DNA of 64,000 nucleotides, taken from Sporolactobacillus putidus. GTDB taxonomy: Bacteria; Bacillota; Bacilli; Bacillales; Sporolactobacillaceae. Every line of letters starts with the position of its first letter. Within the stretch, counting starts at the first letter, position 1. This document shows positions 1 through 9,558 of this stretch, piece after piece. The translations under genes were made by a program, and so were the position numbers. The notes beneath the pieces were generated by a model. It saw nothing but the letters and a program-made list of their open reading frames with translations, searched no databases and had not been told where the DNA came from. The stretch is taken from positions 166,750-230,749 of the forward strand of contig NZ_BMOK01000006.1 of NCBI RefSeq assembly GCF_014647035.1. Direction: 5' to 3'.

Positions 1-227
1 TCAATGGGCAAGTGGGATAATCATAGAACTATTTTTATGAAATTTGTATTTAAACAATAAGCAAAGTTTAAGAAATACTTAAGAAAAAAAGATGAAAATA
101 GCCGTATGATTAACCAATAAGTCCCGCAGCAAAGATGATTATTTTTCTGTCAAATCAAAAAGTCCGAAAGTTATGCTTCGTTTGGACGTGAATGAAAACA
201 AATATCCAGTTGAAAAGGAGTCACACA

Positions 228-1313
228 TTGAAAAAGGTGACAGTAGGCATTCTATTTGGAGGGAACTCAGCAGAATATAAGGTCTCCTTAAAATCTGCTT
301 ATTCGATCATCACCAACCTTGATCCTGCAAAATATGAGTTAATACTGATTGGTATTACGAAGGACGGCGTATGGAAGCGATATGATGGTCCATTTGAAGC
401 CATTCCGCAGGATACGTGGAGCGATTCGGACTGCACGCCGGTTGCAATATTGCCAGACCCCGGTCTTCATGGCATTTTAATGAAATCCGAGGGCATGTTC
501 ACGCGTACACATTTAGATGTCGTTTTTCCGGTATTGCACGGAAAAAACGGTGAGGACGGGACGATCCAAAGCCTCTTGCAACTGGCGGACATCCCCTGCG
601 TTGGCTGTGGCGTTTTAAGTTCTGCCATGTGCATGGACAAGGATATTTCACACCGTATTGTAAAGGATGCAGGTATTCGTGTCCCTGAGACTGTAGTACT
701 CACAGGATCCGTTTCAAAAGAACAATTGGATGAACTCATCACGGGTTTCCGTTATCCAGTCTTCGTTAAACCCGCGAATGGAGGCTCTTCGTTCGGCGTC
801 AATAAAGTTGTGGATTCTTCCGGACTTCTGGAAGCAGTTATTGAAGCACAGAATTATGACAGTAAGGTCTGTATCGAAGAAGCAATCGATGGCTGCGAGG
901 TCGGATGCGCCATTCTTGGAAATGTGGATGACCTGACTGTTGGCGAAGTGGATCAAATTGTACTGTCTCACGGCTTTTTCCGTATTCATCAGGAATCTCA
1001 ACCTGAAAAAGAATCCGAGAATTCAACGATTCGTGTGCCAGCCGAGATTCCGCAGGAAGTACAAGCGCAAATTAAACAAACGGCCAGAGATATTTTCCGT
1101 GCACTTGGATGTGCAGGGTTGGCGCGTGTAGACATGTTCCTTACGCTTGATCACGAAGTGGTCTTTAATGAAGTGAATACAATGCCGGGATTCACCAATT
1201 ACAGCCGTTACCCGCGAATGATGAAGGCAGCCGGCATCAGCATTGCCCAAATTGCAGACAGAGCCATTCAATTAGCGCTCCTAAACTGCAGAACGGCCGG
1301 TCGGGCCGAGTGA
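228..1313 (+). CDS. ddl: D-alanine ligase of the VanA/VanB (D-Ala-D-Lac) type
   Basis: ATP-grasp ligase that joins D-alanine to a second D-residue at the end of the peptidoglycan stem peptide (cytoplasm). I start it at the TTG at 228 because AAAAGGAG (213-220) lies 7 nt upstream; the ATG at 192 has no ribosome site. The 361-residue product keeps the ligase set: Glu16 in GGNSAE, the GSSFGV loop, ARVDMF and NEVNTMPGFT. The omega-loop, however, reads FFRIHQE then PEKESEN, as in VanA and VanB, with His where D-Ala-D-Ala ligases carry Tyr. D-Ala-D-lactate specificity is inferred from this. No vanH or vanX is visible beside it; it stands alone upstream of clpP, ending in its own terminator. Confidence 0.88.
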   Translation: MKKVTVGILFGGNSAEYKVSLKSAYSIITNLDPAKYELILIGITKDGVWKRYDGPFEAIPQDTWSDSDCTPVAILPDPGLHGILMKSEGMFTRTHLDVVFPVLHGKNGEDGTIQSLLQLADIPCVGCGVLSSAMCMDKDISHRIVKDAGIRVPETVVLTGSVSKEQLDELITGFRYPVFVKPANGGSSFGVNKVVDSSGLLEAVIEAQNYDSKVCIEEAIDGCEVGCAILGNVDDLTVGEVDQIVLSHGFFRIHQESQPEKESENSTIRVPAEIPQEVQAQIKQTARDIFRALGCAGLARVDMFLTLDHEVVFNEVNTMPGFTNYSRYPRMMKAAGISIAQIADRAIQLALLNCRTAGRAE

Positions 1314-1428
1314 AATTAATAGTTTTGCAAGCGCAGGATGTTGGAAAAAGAACTCTTGTTTTAGTGAATTCTGCTCATGATAGAAAAAAGCAATAATAAG
1401 AAAAGGTGGGATAGTTAATCTTTTTAAT

Positions 1429-1462
1429 AAAAGACCAGCATGACAGCTGATCTTTTATTTTT
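1429..1462 (+). terminator. Intrinsic terminator after the ligase gene
   Basis: AAAAGACCAGC (1429-1439) pairs with GCTGATCTTTT (1446-1456) with one mismatch around a 6-nt loop, followed by ATTTTT. It separates the ligase gene from the clpP promoter. Confidence 0.75.
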
Positions 1463-1473
1463 CGGTTCAAAAA

Positions 1474-1503
1474 TTTGACCTATATTGACCTTTAGGGTAT
1501 GAT
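1474..1503 (+). promoter_or_regulatory. clpP promoter overlapped by a CtsR-type operator
   Basis: TTGACC (1475-1480), a 17-nt spacer and TATGAT (1498-1503) form a sigma-A promoter. The other strand of 1474-1490 reads GGTCAAT-ATA-GGTCAAA, close to the CtsR heptad direct repeat (GGTCAAA-NAN-GGTCAAA), and it covers the -35. CtsR repression of clpP under non-stress conditions is established in Bacillus; applying it here is inference from the site. Confidence 0.8.
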
Positions 1504-1556
1504 AAGTTTTGGTTACAGTAAAGCATCATACTTCAATTAAAAAGGGGGTTCGTTCA

Positions 1557-2141
1557 ATGCCTTTAATTCCTACAGTCATTGAGCAGACAAACCGCGGTGA
1601 ACGCGCGTATGACATTTATTCCCGCTTGCTGAAGGACCGTATCATCATGCTTGGCACAGCAATTGACGATAATGTGGCCAATGCCGTTGTCGCCCAATTG
1701 CTTTTCCTCGCAGCGGAAGATTCGGAAAAAGATATCTCGCTTTATATCAACAGTCCCGGCGGGTCGATAACTGCCGGCATGGCGATTTACGATACGATGC
1801 AGTACATCAAGCCTAAAGTGTCGACCATCTGTATCGGCATGGCTGCATCCATGGGCAGCTTCCTGCTGACCGCCGGAGAAATCGGCAAACGCTATGCCCT
1901 TCCGAACAGTGAAATCATGATTCACCAGCCGCTCGGCGGGATGCAGGGACAAGCTTCAGATATGGAAATTCACGCCAAACGAATTCTCAAGATTCGTGAG
2001 AAACTGAACCATATCTATGCGGAAAGAACGGGTCAGCCGTACGAAGTTATTTCGCGTGATACCGACCGTGACAACTTCATGTCCGCTGAAGATGCCAAAA
2101 AATACGGTCTGATTGATGAAATACTGACAACGGCAAAATAA
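1557..2141 (+). CDS. clpP: ATP-dependent Clp protease proteolytic subunit
   Basis: Serine protease that forms the 14-subunit ClpP barrel and degrades proteins fed by ClpX or ClpC in the cytoplasm. The start is the ATG at 1557, giving 194 residues, the usual family length; AAGGGGG (1541-1547) is the ribosome site, and the ATP-independent N-terminus [10 protein letters not shown] is typical. The catalytic Ser sits in GMAASMGS, His in MIHQPLGG and Asp in the DTDRDNF segment. An in-frame upstream extension to 1509 has no ribosome site. The gene is transcribed alone from the CtsR-type promoter and ends at a strong hairpin shared with the convergent crh operon. Confidence 0.97.
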   Translation: MPLIPTVIEQTNRGERAYDIYSRLLKDRIIMLGTAIDDNVANAVVAQLLFLAAEDSEKDISLYINSPGGSITAGMAIYDTMQYIKPKVSTICIGMAASMGSFLLTAGEIGKRYALPNSEIMIHQPLGGMQGQASDMEIHAKRILKIREKLNHIYAERTGQPYEVISRDTDRDNFMSAEDAKKYGLIDEILTTAK

Positions 2142-2181
2142 ACGCCGGATTTCAGAATCATTGCTTCGATCAGCCGGAATT

Positions 2182-2220
2182 AAAAAGCTCCGTTTTCGAT
2201 ACAGGAAAACGGAGCTTTTT
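2182..2220. terminator. Bidirectional terminator between clpP and crh
   Basis: AAAAAGCTCCGTTTTC (2182-2197) pairs perfectly with GAAAACGGAGCTTTTT (2205-2220) around a 7-nt loop. A-rich and T-rich arms make it work for clpP on + and for the crh operon on -. Confidence 0.92.
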
Positions 2221-2478
2221 TTAGTGATTATTTTCAATAAACGATGCCAGTCTCGCAACCGCCTCCTGCTCATCGGGGCCATCCGCCCTTATGACGACCA
2301 CTTCCCCGAATGCCGGCGCGATGCTCATGACACCCATAATGCTTTTTACATTGACCACTTTGCCGTCGTTTTTAAGTGTTACATGAGCATGAAAGCGGTT
2401 AGCTTCCTGGACAAACAAAGCGGCGGGGCGCGCCTGAAGTCCCTCCCTCAGCTGCACAGTGACTGTTTTTTCTACCAC
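2221..2478 (-). CDS. crh: HPr-like catabolite repression protein Crh
   Basis: Small HPr paralogue that acts in carbon catabolite repression as a CcpA cofactor when phosphorylated on Ser by HprK. The 85-residue protein has Gln15 in GLQARPA where HPr has the phosphoryl-carrying His15, and keeps Ser46 in KSIMGVMS; this pair of features defines Crh rather than PTS HPr. The start is GTG at 2478 with a GGGGGG ribosome site 5 nt before it. It is the last gene of the rapZ-yvcK-whiA-crh operon, as in B. subtilis, and its kinase gene hprK lies in this same window. Confidence 0.95.
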   Translation of the reverse strand: MVEKTVTVQLREGLQARPAALFVQEANRFHAHVTLKNDGKVVNVKSIMGVMSIAPAFGEVVVIRADGPDEQEAVARLASFIENNH

Positions 2479-2525
2479 TTGATCCCCCCCTTTCCGATAT
2501 CGCCTCTTCCGTTCGTTGACTAATT

Positions 2526-3461
2526 TTATTGCTCGCTTTTCCGGATACTGCTGGCAATTGCGTTAATTTTTCGAAAGCGGTGATTGATTCCCGATTTGCT
2601 GATCGGCTCACCATTGACGAGTTCGCCAAGTTCCTTCAAGGTCACATCGGGATGCCTAAGCCTGAGTTCGGCAATCTCTCTCAGTTTGTCCGGAAGTTCT
2701 TCAAGGCCGATACTTTTTTCAATCAGGCGTATGTTTTCCATCTGTTTCATCGCGGCACTGACCGTCTTGTTCAGATTCGCTGTCTCGCAGTTGACGAGCC
2801 GGTTCACCGAGTTGCGCATGTCCTTGACGATACGTATATCTTCAAAGTAGAACAGAGCCTTGTTCGCTCCGATAATACTGAGAAAATCGGTGATTTTTTC
2901 CCCTTCTTTCATGTAGATAATAAAACCGTTTTTTCTGGCGAGTACCTTAACATTCAGATCAAAGGTATTCATCAGTTTTGCCAAAGAATACGTATGTTCT
3001 TCATAGTTTGAAAAAATCTCAAGATGGTAGGAAGACTCAGGGTGATTGAGCGATCCTCCGGCAAGGAATGCTCCGCGAAGGTAGGATCGCAGGCAGCATT
3101 CCTTTTCGACAAGTTCCGGGGCGATCTCCCGTGTAAACTGCCCGTTATCATCAATAATTTTCAGGTCCCGGAGAAACGGCCTCGCCGGCTCTTTCAGCCG
3201 GACGATATAAACATTATTTTTTTTCAGACGCATCTTCCTGCGGACAAGAATCTCAATCTGATAGTTGTAGGCCTGCTTGATCAGCCGGTAAATCCTCCGT
3301 GAAATCGCCGCGTTTTCCGTCGCAATGTCAAGTTCAACATGCTTGTTCCGAATCGATACGAATCCATTCATTCGGGTCAGCGCGGCCAGTTCCGCCCGTG
3401 CGCAGCAGTCGTCAACTTCCAGCATGGTTAATTCTTTTTTCGTATCTGCTGCAAAAGACAT
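2526..3461 (-). CDS. whiA: DNA-binding protein WhiA
   Basis: Conserved Gram-positive regulator linked to cell division and chromosome segregation in Bacillus and to sporulation in Streptomyces. The 311-residue product has the usual length. The N-terminal two thirds has the degenerate LAGLIDADG-homing-endonuclease fold signature ([10 protein letters not shown], then [15 protein letters not shown] near residues 128-142). The C-terminal part is a helix-turn-helix ([22 protein letters not shown]). It lies 18 nt after yvcK and 47 nt before crh, so it is co-transcribed with both. No odd residues were noticed. Confidence 0.95.
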   Translation of the reverse strand: MSFAADTKKELTMLEVDDCCARAELAALTRMNGFVSIRNKHVELDIATENAAISRRIYRLIKQAYNYQIEILVRRKMRLKKNNVYIVRLKEPARPFLRDLKIIDDNGQFTREIAPELVEKECCLRSYLRGAFLAGGSLNHPESSYHLEIFSNYEEHTYSLAKLMNTFDLNVKVLARKNGFIIYMKEGEKITDFLSIIGANKALFYFEDIRIVKDMRNSVNRLVNCETANLNKTVSAAMKQMENIRLIEKSIGLEELPDKLREIAELRLRHPDVTLKELGELVNGEPISKSGINHRFRKINAIASSIRKSEQ

Positions 3462-3479
3462 CGCAAGACCTCCAGACCT

Positions 3480-4442
3480 TCACACTTTTTTCTCGGAAAA
3501 CAGGGTCATCAGAAGGCTGGCGATTGCCGCCTCATTGTGGCGGATCACGCCCCCCGCCGTCTTAATCAGAGGTGCGCTGATCACATCAATTCCCTGTGCC
3601 TCGAGTTTTTCTCTATCTACAGAAACCGGTTCAGCCTCTTCGATGGCATAACGCTTCAGAATGTCCGGTGCAATAGGTTTATTATTGACGATGATCGTGT
3701 CGATAAACGGCTTCCTGACGTGCCGGTTAATCACGGCAATATGATCGGATGCGGAAAAGCCGTCCGTTTCTCCTTTCTGGGTCATAACATTGCAGACATA
3801 GACTTTCCGTGCTCCCGATTGGTTAATCTCATCGGCAAGCTCCGGCACAAGCAGGTTTGGAATGACGCTCGTATACAGACTTCCCGGTCCGAGCGTGATC
3901 ACATCCGCCTCTCTGATTGCTTTCACGCTTTCAGGCAGCGGCTGGATATCATCCGGTTTCAGAAAAACATGTTTGATTTTCTTATTCGCTTTGGGGATGC
4001 GAGATTCCCCCTCGACAATGCTTCCGTCACTCATCACTGCGCCGAGAACGATACTTTGATCGGCGGCGGGAAGTACTTCCCCGTGAACATTTAGAATGTG
4101 GCTCATTTCACGAACACCTTTGACAAAATCACCGGTGATCGATGTGAGAGCGGCAATCAGCAGATTCCCCAGAGAATGCCCATTCAGACCACTGTCGGTC
4201 CTGAAACGATGCTGAAGGAGCTTTTCAAACACTGGTTCAATATCGGATAATGAAACAAGTACGTTCCGGATATCTCCCGGAGGAGGAATCTGCAGCTCAT
4301 TTCTGAGCATGCCGCTGCTCCCCCCGTCATCAGCCACGGTAACGATCGCTGTAATATCGACGGGGTACTTTTTCAGACCGCGGAGTACTGCCGGCAGTCC
4401 TGTTCCACCGCCGATCGCGACGACTTTTTTTCGATTGGCCAT
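3480..4442 (-). CDS. yvcK: YvcK, CofD-like UDP-sugar-binding protein
   Basis: Cytoplasmic protein of the gluconeogenesis-factor/CofD-like family; in Bacillus it binds UDP-GlcNAc and affects cell shape and growth on gluconeogenic carbon. The 320-residue product starts with the Rossmann-type signature AIGGGTGLPAVLRGL, followed by TVADDGGSSGMLR and PPPGDIRN, both family hallmarks. It lies 6 nt downstream of rapZ and 18 nt upstream of whiA. An enzymatic activity is not established for this branch, and none is implied by the name. Confidence 0.93.
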   Translation of the reverse strand: MANRKKVVAIGGGTGLPAVLRGLKKYPVDITAIVTVADDGGSSGMLRNELQIPPPGDIRNVLVSLSDIEPVFEKLLQHRFRTDSGLNGHSLGNLLIAALTSITGDFVKGVREMSHILNVHGEVLPAADQSIVLGAVMSDGSIVEGESRIPKANKKIKHVFLKPDDIQPLPESVKAIREADVITLGPGSLYTSVIPNLLVPELADEINQSGARKVYVCNVMTQKGETDGFSASDHIAVINRHVRKPFIDTIIVNNKPIAPDILKRYAIEEAEPVSVDREKLEAQGIDVISAPLIKTAGGVIRHNEAAIASLLMTLFSEKKV

Positions 4443-4448
4443 TTTTGT

Positions 4449-5315
4449 TTATTTCCCTTTCTCAATGTCCCGGTGCGATACATTGGTCGGATAATTTTCA
4501 GACAGCTTTTTACAAATCCACTCGGCAAGAGCGACAGAGCGGTGCTTTCCTCCCGTGCACCCGATGGCAATCACCAGCTGCCCCTTGCCTTCACGTTTAT
4601 ATTGCGGCAGCATGAAGGAAAGCAGATCCATCAGTTTTCCGAGAAATTGATGTGTTTCCGTCCACTTCAGCACATACTCGGAGACATCCTGATCCAGCCC
4701 GGTCCTCGCGCGCATATGCTGCACATAGTAGGGGTTGGGCAGAAAACGGACGTCAAAAACGAGATCGGCGTCAATCGGAAGCCCGTACTTGAAACCGAAC
4801 GACAGCAGATTGACGCGGAATGTCTCGCTCTCACTGCCAAATTCACTGATGATCCGATCGCGCAGCTGACGCGGGCTCATATCCGTCGTATCAATATAAT
4901 ACTGGGCGAGACCCTTCACTTCTTCGAGCTTTTTCCGTTCAAGCCGGATACCTTCGATCGGGCGCCCCATCTGCGATAGAGGATGTGAACGGCGAGTTTC
5001 TTTGTATCTTCGGACGAGCGTCTGATCCTTTGCATCCAGAAACAATATTTTTGGTCTGATTTTTTCAGCCTTGCTGAAGGCATCGAGTGAGGAAAAGAGT
5101 GAGTCGAAAAATTCACGGCCGCGCAAATCCATCACTAATGCCACTTTATTCAATTTGTCCGAATCGGAATCTTCAATCAGATCGATGAACTTAGGCATCA
5201 AGGTCGGCGGAAGATTATCAATGCAGAAATATCCCAGATCCTCAAAAATCCGTGTCGCCACCGTCTTTCCGGCACCCGACATTCCGGTAATAATCACCAC
5301 TTGAATGTCCTTCAT
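4449..5315 (-). CDS. rapZ: RapZ/YvcJ nucleotide-binding protein
   Basis: P-loop protein of the RapZ/YvcJ family: in E. coli RapZ presents the GlmZ small RNA to RNase E, while the Bacillus homologue YvcJ hydrolyses nucleotides and influences competence. The 288-residue product has Walker A GMSGAGKT at residues 10-17, the paired DLRGREFF and LFLDAKDQ segments, and a C-terminal domain with [12 protein letters not shown]. It is the first gene of the operon. In B. subtilis a NUDIX gene (yvcI) lies between trxB and yvcJ; here only non-coding sequence is found there. Confidence 0.94.
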   Translation of the reverse strand: MKDIQVVIITGMSGAGKTVATRIFEDLGYFCIDNLPPTLMPKFIDLIEDSDSDKLNKVALVMDLRGREFFDSLFSSLDAFSKAEKIRPKILFLDAKDQTLVRRYKETRRSHPLSQMGRPIEGIRLERKKLEEVKGLAQYYIDTTDMSPRQLRDRIISEFGSESETFRVNLLSFGFKYGLPIDADLVFDVRFLPNPYYVQHMRARTGLDQDVSEYVLKWTETHQFLGKLMDLLSFMLPQYKREGKGQLVIAIGCTGGKHRSVALAEWICKKLSENYPTNVSHRDIEKGK

Positions 5316-5434
5316 CCTTCATCCGTCCCGTCAACAGTAAATTCATTAAAAAAGCGCAGTCATGATCCGGCTCAAAAAAATCGGTTCAGCCGGTTTTGAA
5401 AATGAATCGCTTTGTTTACAGTATACTCGAAAAT

Positions 5435-5475
5435 CGAGGGTTCAGAAAGTGAAAGAATGCCCTCCTGAACCCTCG
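5435..5475. repeat. 11-bp perfect inverted repeat upstream of rapZ
   Basis: CGAGGGTTCAG (5435-5445) and CTGAACCCTCG (5465-5475) are exact complements 19 nt apart. Neither side has a real T-run, so a terminator is not obvious; an mRNA leader structure or operator for the rapZ operon is possible. Confidence 0.6.
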
Positions 5476-5600
5476 CACTCTATGTCGGCCCCCGTTGGAA
5501 GAAGAATGCTGTTTAAATACAGGTCAAAAATCCGCGAGTCCTTTTTGAATTTTTTCTTATACTAAATTCCGCTGATCTTTTCATACTTCCTTATTTGTAC

Positions 5601-5631
5601 AAAAAAAACGACACGTGCTCATCGACGTGTC
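5601..5631 (-). terminator. trxB terminator
   Basis: GACACGT (5610-5616) and ACGTGTC (5625-5631) form a perfect 7-bp stem; reading on the - strand it is followed by TTTTTTTT (5601-5608). Confidence 0.8.
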
Positions 5632-5816
5632 AGCTAATATTAACTTATATAAAAAGGGGGTCAATTTCTATTTTATATTAATCCTTTTACATTTCAGAAC
5701 CATTACATGCAGATTAAAGAGTGATGAAAAGGCCTGCTCATTCCGCCGAATCGGCCGGTACTAGGGACACGGCGGAACGGATAGCCGGATTATCCCCTAT
5801 TTTTCTCCTGCGACGT

Positions 5817-6803
<987 letters not shown>

Positions 6804-6887
6804 TTAATATCATCTGCCGGTTTGATAATTCCATGCTAAAGAATACAGGATGCAAAGTCCAGAATATTGCTCAAATGTGCGAGCCGC

Positions 6888-8402
6888 TCAGAGCCAGACC
6901 ATACCGTCTTCCCACTGTTTATCCAAGGCCGCCGCCAGTTCGCCGACATGCTTGCGCAGCCGGTATACCGTCGTACCGAGCTCGTCTGCAATTTCTTTCT
7001 GTGACGTGCGCTCCCCGAATTCCTTTTTCCATAAATAAAGGAGCGCCGCCGCCCATCCGCTGCAGTCTGTATTTCCGGACGGACCGATGACCGAGTCGAC
7101 CACCGACCAAAAGCTGTACAGTTCAGGATTCTTCAGTGCCTCTTTTTTCCCGCCGACGCGGATTTCCACCTGACGCATGATCTGAAGCCGCATATCGGGT
7201 TTTTCCGCCCGGCGTTCCTCGAGCAGTCTCCGGGCGGTTCCTTTAACAACAAAATCCGTTCCTTTGTCGGCAACTTCCGCAAGCGTTGCTTCATCACCCT
7301 TGCTGGCGAGATAAAACAGTGAAAAGAGCTGGTAGGCACGATTGCCTTCCCACACTTCTTTTTTGATCAGATCCATCACCATGAAATTATCCTGTGCGTC
7401 CGGTTCAAACATCATATTCTGAATTTTACTGTATTTGAACGGATGGAACGGTTTGCCGCTGAAGTAGTCCACCTGTCTCCAATTGCGTTCTGCCAGTTCC
7501 TGATCGCCTGTATGGTAGGCGGCGAGCGCCATCCAGAAACAGAAAACCTGGTCGCAACGCGCTCCCTTTCGTTCAGCGGTCTTCAGCCAGCGGGAGGCCT
7601 TTTCATAATCACCGACATAGAGATACGTCGACCCCAGTTTCCCGCAATGCTCCGGAAGCAGCGGGTACAGACGGTCAAGCCTGTGCATCACTTTTGTCAA
7701 ATTATCACTGTCATCCAGCTGATAGAAAAAAGTAGCCAAGTTGCATAATGCGTGAATATTGCCCGGATCCTTTTCCAGCACCCATTCAGCCGCTTTCAGT
7801 GCCATTCCCGTCACGCCCATCGAAAAATAGGCGATTGCCAGATTGTTCTGAGCGGCAAGAAAATTGGGTTCATCTTTAATCACTTTCTTGAAAAGACTGA
7901 CTGCTTCTTCGAAATGCCCGCGTTCAAGCGCAAGCCTGCCCCGCTCATGAATGCTGATATAAGCCGATTCCTCAGTGTCGATGTCTTCTATTTCTTCGGC
8001 CAGCATCCGGTACAGTTCCAGAGCCTCCTGTTTGAACGCACCGTCCGGTTCCACCGCCAGATAGGTGCTGACCTCATCCAGAGCCTCCTGAAAATCTCCG
8101 AGATAGGCATAATTATTCGCCAGAAAAAAATAGCATTCCGTCAATTTATCATCAAGTTCATAAACCACTTTTTTCAGCAGATTTATTGATGTTTCATATT
8201 CTTCCAGCTCAGAAAGGATGGCCGCCTGTTGGCAGAGATATTCCACTTCATTCGGTTTAAATTTAAGCGCGCGATTGAGATACTTGCTTGCACGCTCCAG
8301 ATCGCCTTTTTGGTAGCAGACCATTCCCTTTTGGTAGAAAAATTCGCCGTCATGGTGAAATGAAATGACACGCGCCTTTTTCCGTTGGTTTACCTCTTTC
8401 AT
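6888..8402 (-). CDS. TPR-repeat protein with C-terminal helix-turn-helix (YvcD-like)
   Basis: Role unknown; tetratricopeptide proteins usually act as protein-protein scaffolds. The chosen start at 8402 (504 residues) has GGGGGA 10 nt upstream. Roughly residues 15-300 are a run of TPR-like helical pairs (for example MVCYQKGDLERASKYLNRAL and the LAIAYFSMGVTGMALKAAEW segment). The last 45 residues contain SQKEIADELGTTVYRLRK, which looks like a helix-turn-helix. Position directly before trxB matches B. subtilis yvcD. No signal peptide or membrane segment is seen, so it is probably cytoplasmic. Confidence 0.85.
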   Translation of the reverse strand: MKEVNQRKKARVISFHHDGEFFYQKGMVCYQKGDLERASKYLNRALKFKPNEVEYLCQQAAILSELEEYETSINLLKKVVYELDDKLTECYFFLANNYAYLGDFQEALDEVSTYLAVEPDGAFKQEALELYRMLAEEIEDIDTEESAYISIHERGRLALERGHFEEAVSLFKKVIKDEPNFLAAQNNLAIAYFSMGVTGMALKAAEWVLEKDPGNIHALCNLATFFYQLDDSDNLTKVMHRLDRLYPLLPEHCGKLGSTYLYVGDYEKASRWLKTAERKGARCDQVFCFWMALAAYHTGDQELAERNWRQVDYFSGKPFHPFKYSKIQNMMFEPDAQDNFMVMDLIKKEVWEGNRAYQLFSLFYLASKGDEATLAEVADKGTDFVVKGTARRLLEERRAEKPDMRLQIMRQVEIRVGGKKEALKNPELYSFWSVVDSVIGPSGNTDCSGWAAALLYLWKKEFGERTSQKEIADELGTTVYRLRKHVGELAAALDKQWEDGMVWL

Positions 8403-8495
8403 CGATTCATGATCCCCCGTAAAACACAATTATTATACTAGAACCAGTATAGCATATTTGAAATCGCCAATGGCAAAATCCTTAGGGGAGGAACG

Positions 8496-8621
8496 ATGGA
8501 AAGTGCAGCTGACCCCTTCCGAACTGTCGAAAGACCGAACATTAACGGTATGGCTGCCGCCCATGCCGGGCGCATGCGAAAAAAGACCGTAGCACGCTGC
8601 GGTCTTTCATTTGTACTATAA
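8496..8621 (+). CDS. Possible 41-codon ORF with a good ribosome site
   Basis: An ATG at 8496 follows AGGGGAGG closely and opens a 41-residue frame ending at 8621. The predicted peptide (MESAADPFRTVERP...) resembles nothing I recognise. Its 3' half runs through the hairpin that terminates the doxX gene on the other strand, and there is no clear promoter, so it may be chance. Confidence 0.2.
   Translation: MESAADPFRTVERPNINGMAAAHAGRMRKKTVARCGLSFVL
8577..8607 (-). terminator. doxX terminator
   Basis: AAAGACCGTAGC (8582-8593) and GCTGCGGTCTTT (8596-8607) pair with one G-T wobble; on the - strand the hairpin is followed by TTTTTTC (8577-8583 region). Confidence 0.75.
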
Positions 8622-8660
8622 GAAAGTATAAAACTTCTTAAAGGCTATAGTATAAGCGTA

Positions 8661-8733
8661 ACTAAGGCAACGCCTGCGCCAAAGGCCTGGCGAAGCCAAG
8701 TTTTCTAATAAGTTTTCTAATAAGTTTTCTAAT
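8661..8733. repeat. GC-rich fold-prone stretch plus three 12-bp tandem copies
   Basis: AAGTTTTCTAAT is repeated exactly three times head to tail (8698-8709, 8710-8721, 8722-8733), with a decayed fourth copy after it. Directly before it, 8661-8697 is rich in GGC/GCC words (GCCAAAGGCCTGGC, GGCGAAGCC) and could fold. Looks like an intergenic repeat element; no coding frame. Confidence 0.7.
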
Positions 8734-8793
8734 ATGTTTCTAGAAGAGCACTTCGGCAGCCGGCAAAACCGATCATCCGCTTCTTTCCTTACT

Positions 8794-9339
8794 TTAAGAC
8801 GCTGCCTTTGCTTTAGTCTTTGTATTCAGATCCGTTGGCTCCGGTTTATGAAACCATCCGCCAACCGTTCTGCGGATCCACGGGATTACCCAATAGTCGC
8901 CGCCCAATTTACCTGCATTGAAGCCAGCGACGACAATAAACATACCGATCAGGATATCAAGAGGGTTACTCGAAACGGTTCCGGCAAAAAGAAAGGTAAA
9001 ATTCATGAGCAACGCGAAAAACGCCGCGGCCGTAGTCAGTGTTCCAAGAAGCAGCCCCAGTCCGATCAGCAGCTCGCCCCACTTCACGATGAAGCTGAAA
9101 AAGCCCGCTCCCGGAAGTGCCACGTGGCTCAGGAATGCGTTAAACGGACCGTACAATATATTTCCTCCAGGTCCGGTCACCGGATGAGAGGCCGCATTCT
9201 TCAAATAGCCGGCAGCACTGAACGGCGGTGTCCCGAATACTTTTTCCACTCCGCCGGAGAACCATGACCAGCCTAACCAGAGACGTAAAAAAAGTAAAAT
9301 GACTGAAGACGTTTTGCTCGTACGCAACCAATTCACCAT
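8794..9339 (-). CDS. DoxX-family integral membrane protein
   Basis: Membrane protein of the DoxX/DoxD family, related to the quinone-reactive subunit of archaeal thiosulfate:quinone oxidoreductase; the bacterial family members have mostly undefined redox roles. The start at 9339 (181 residues) follows AAAGGGGGA; an in-frame TTG at 9360 would include the ribosome site itself. Four hydrophobic segments are visible (VILLFLRLWLGWSW, FSFIVKWGELLIGLGLLLG, TAAAFFALLMNFTFLFAG, DILIGMFIVVAGF). It is monocistronic, with a terminator downstream and an FNR/CRP-type palindrome upstream, which suggests control by oxygen or redox state. Confidence 0.85.
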   Translation of the reverse strand: MVNWLRTSKTSSVILLFLRLWLGWSWFSGGVEKVFGTPPFSAAGYLKNAASHPVTGPGGNILYGPFNAFLSHVALPGAGFFSFIVKWGELLIGLGLLLGTLTTAAAFFALLMNFTFLFAGTVSSNPLDILIGMFIVVAGFNAGKLGGDYWVIPWIRRTVGGWFHKPEPTDLNTKTKAKAAS

Positions 9340-9417
9340 TTTCTTTTCCCCCTTTCCCAAATGATGACGCTTACATTTTATAGTGCGTCAGCAGGTGTCT
9401 TGCGATCACCCACTTAC

Positions 9418-9461
9418 TTTATACAACTTTCGGTCAGTAAATAATGTGATATTAGTCACAT
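9418..9461 (-). promoter_or_regulatory. FNR/CRP-type site and putative doxX promoter
   Basis: ATGTGA-TATTAG-TCACAT (9444-9461) is a perfect palindrome fitting TGTGA-N6-TCACA. On the - strand a TATAAA hexamer (9418-9423) would put the start site near 9411, so the palindrome centre lies at about -41.5, the classic class II activator position. The site sits about 105 nt upstream of doxX. Confidence 0.6.
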
Positions 9462-9558
9462 CCGAGCCGGTATTTTACACCCTTGAACCTGTATTAATAA
9501 AGTTTGTTCACTTATAAATCCTTCAGCTGATCCTGGATTCCAACTTTTTAAAAATGAG

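Larger units (their letters stand above)
5316..5816. other. Non-coding gap between rapZ and trxB
   Basis: About 500 nt without a credible gene. It should hold the rapZ promoter (a TATACT hexamer on the - strand at 5420-5425 is a candidate -10 without a good -35), the inverted repeat at 5435-5475 and the trxB terminator. A 67-codon + strand frame at 5362-5565 has no ribosome site and crosses the inverted repeat, so I do not call it. Confidence 0.6.

Noticed and set aside
9444-9461. Rex (NADH-sensing) operator
   Set aside because: Rex sites need TTGTGAA-N4-TTCACAA; here the outer and inner A/T positions differ, so FNR/CRP fits better.
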